6,771 nt of DNA, from positions 1,918-8,688 of the forward strand of contig JANRET010000030.1 of assembly GCA_030725885.1 (NCBI GenBank), in the 5' to 3' direction. Shown here in pieces: positions 5,600-6,771 of the stretch. Each line of letters starts with the position of its first letter. Positions within the stretch are counted from its first letter, which is position 1. The translations under genes and the position numbers were made by a program. The notes under the pieces are model-generated. The model made no database searches and was not told where the DNA came from. It saw only the letters and a list, made by a program, of their open reading frames with translations. The DNA comes from Microbacteriaceae bacterium (lineage in GTDB: Bacteria; Actinomycetota; Actinomycetes; Actinomycetales; Microbacteriaceae).

Positions 5600-6370
5600 A
5601 TGATCTCTCTCGTGTCGGAGTTCCGGTCGGCGATGGCCGACCTCTTCCGCACACGCCGTGATTTCTGGGTCGTCGCCGGACTCGTCCTGTTCGGCGCGAT
5701 GGTCTCGGCCGCCGAACTTCTTGCGGCACAACTTTTTTCGACCATCATCATTCCCGGCGACGGCCCGGCCCGCTCGACGAACGAAACGATCTGGCTTGCG
5801 ATTGCCTTCCTCGCGGTGTTCGGCGGGCTGCGCTTTATGAACTTCGGGCAGAGCCTCTATCGGGTGAACGTGTTCGAAAAAGCTTTTCAGGGAACGTCGG
5901 CGTCGCGCGCGGGGGAGTCCTGGCGATGGGCAACCGCTATGGAACTCACGTCAATCCTGACGATGGCGGCTCGGATCATTGTCGTCTCCGCCGCACTCTT
6001 TCTGTTGTCGCCACTGTTCGCAGCAGCGAACCTGGCTATCGCGATGGTGGTTCTCCAGGTGTTCGGAATGACGTTGCAACGTCAACTCGTCACGCAACTG
6101 CGGTTTCGGGAACAGCAACTGTCCAACGACCCCGCGTCGAGCGCTGACAAGGTCCGAGCACGAATCAAGGCGGGGGAACTGGGTGCTTTGCTCGCGAGTG
6201 TCGGCGTCATGATTCTGATGGCGATTCTTATCGCGCTGACAATCCTGGGGATGATCCCTGCGGGTGCGGCGCTCGTATCCTTCCTCGCGGTGCGTATGAT
6301 CGGGCAAATGTATTCGGGTATCTCAACGGGGCTGATGCGTTTCGCCCGCGCGCGAGTAAACAGTGATTAG
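5600..6370 (+). CDS. Multi-pass membrane protein resembling an ABC-exporter membrane domain without ATPase
   Basis: The protein has 256 residues with about six hydrophobic segments (roughly 22-45, 64-80, 115-137, 140-157, 194-216, 219-236), separated after the second and fourth by polar stretches of about 35 residues. This spacing and the last helix followed by a short basic tail recall the transmembrane domain of type I ABC exporters, but at 256 residues it is shorter than usual and has no Walker motifs. The relation is an inference from layout only. It starts 4 bases after the preceding stop; no good Shine-Dalgarno precedes ATG 5600, and ATG 5633 (residue 12) with GGAG upstream is an alternative start. 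It may help export or assemble the glycan made by its neighbours. I cannot assign a function. Confidence 0.7.
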   Translation: MISLVSEFRSAMADLFRTRRDFWVVAGLVLFGAMVSAAELLAAQLFSTIIIPGDGPARSTNETIWLAIAFLAVFGGLRFMNFGQSLYRVNVFEKAFQGTSASRAGESWRWATAMELTSILTMAARIIVVSAALFLLSPLFAAANLAIAMVVLQVFGMTLQRQLVTQLRFREQQLSNDPASSADKVRARIKAGELGALLASVGVMILMAILIALTILGMIPAGAALVSFLAVRMIGQMYSGISTGLMRFARARVNSD

Positions 6371-6771
6371 GCCTGCACTCACGATCGCGTATTCGGTGGT
6401 GTCCGACGGGCTCGCGCGAATCGTGTTACCGCCGGCGAATCCATCCACCGAGATTCTCGTGATCGTGCAGGGCGACAAAGGTGCTGCTCCGAGACGAAAG
6501 GACGTCCGTGTCATCCGTTTGACGTCTCACGGGGTGGCGGTGAGCCGAAACGCGGCAATCCGCGAAGCGGCCGGAGAGGTTCTGGTGTTCGGCGAAGAGG
6601 ATGTGACCTGGTTGCCCGGCGGTATCGCCGAAGTGGTCGCAACCTTTGACGACAATCCGCGCCTCGCCGTGCTGCTGGGCCGGGCACAGGATGAAACCGG
6701 CGCACTACGCAAGCACTATCCCGCCATTCGCGAAAGTGCGACCGTCTGGAATTCAGGTCGAGTCGGAACCA
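6363..6771 (+). CDS. GT-A type glycosyltransferase, N-terminal part (3' truncated by window edge)
   Basis: The frame opens with GTG at 6363, overlapping the previous stop by 8 bases, and stays open to the window end (136 full codons). An in-frame TAA at 6357-6359 rules out an earlier start. The visible part begins IRPALTIAYSVV, then a strand TEILVIVQG. The most telling segment is GVAVSRNAAIREAAGEVLVFGEEDVTW (residues about 59-85), the family 2 glycosyltransferase pattern of an RN-containing helix followed by the strand that ends in the DxD-type acidic site, here EED. The catalytic and acceptor regions lie beyond the window. Overlap with the membrane protein gene suggests one operon. Donor and product are unknown. 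Confidence 0.75.
   Translation, partial: MIRPALTIAYSVVSDGLARIVLPPANPSTEILVIVQGDKGAAPRRKDVRVIRLTSHGVAVSRNAAIREAAGEVLVFGEEDVTWLPGGIAEVVATFDDNPRLAVLLGRAQDETGALRKHYPAIRESATVWNSGRVGT

Overview
The window looks like a chromosomal segment from a high-GC Gram-positive actinobacterium, most likely order Micrococcales and plausibly family Microbacteriaceae. The lineage is inferred from gene content and style. An M16 zinc peptidase gene lies upstream of dapB, dapB is followed by a small two-helix membrane protein with a TPR-like tail, and the window also holds an AbiEi/DUF559-type gene of the kind common in actinobacteria. Starts often overlap the previous stop (ATGA junctions), and dapB appears to have a leaderless promoter. 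No 16S rRNA or other decisive marker is present.

Layout: (1) 1-340, the 3' end of an M16 peptidase gene. (2) 341-1633, an accessory island. It holds one minus-strand gene (588-1394) for an AbiEi-like winged-helix protein fused to a DUF559/Vsr-like nuclease fold. Both flanks carry copies of one repeat with core GTGTGAAAAAAC(A/G)GG, arranged as inverted pairs (408-425 with 498-515; 1500-1520 with 1558-1578) plus a further direct copy (1592-1611) just before dapB. (3) 1634-3791, a plus-strand run of three genes joined by 4-base stop/start overlaps: dapB, the two-helix membrane protein, and an ExoA-like family 2 glycosyltransferase. (4) 3844-6771, a second plus-strand run with its own promoter-like sequence and strong Shine-Dalgarno: a 583-residue protein joining a GT-A-like domain to a polysaccharide pyruvyl transferase domain, a multi-pass membrane protein resembling an ABC-exporter membrane domain without an ATPase, and the 5' part of another glycosyltransferase gene that runs off the window.

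Together, a housekeeping lysine/peptidoglycan-precursor gene (dapB) leads directly into what looks like a cell-surface glycan locus (two glycosyltransferases, a pyruvyl transferase fusion, a membrane protein). The least explained parts are the repeat-flanked nuclease-like gene wedged between the peptidase and dapB, whose repeats reach into the dapB promoter region, and the glycosyltransferase/pyruvyl transferase fusion.
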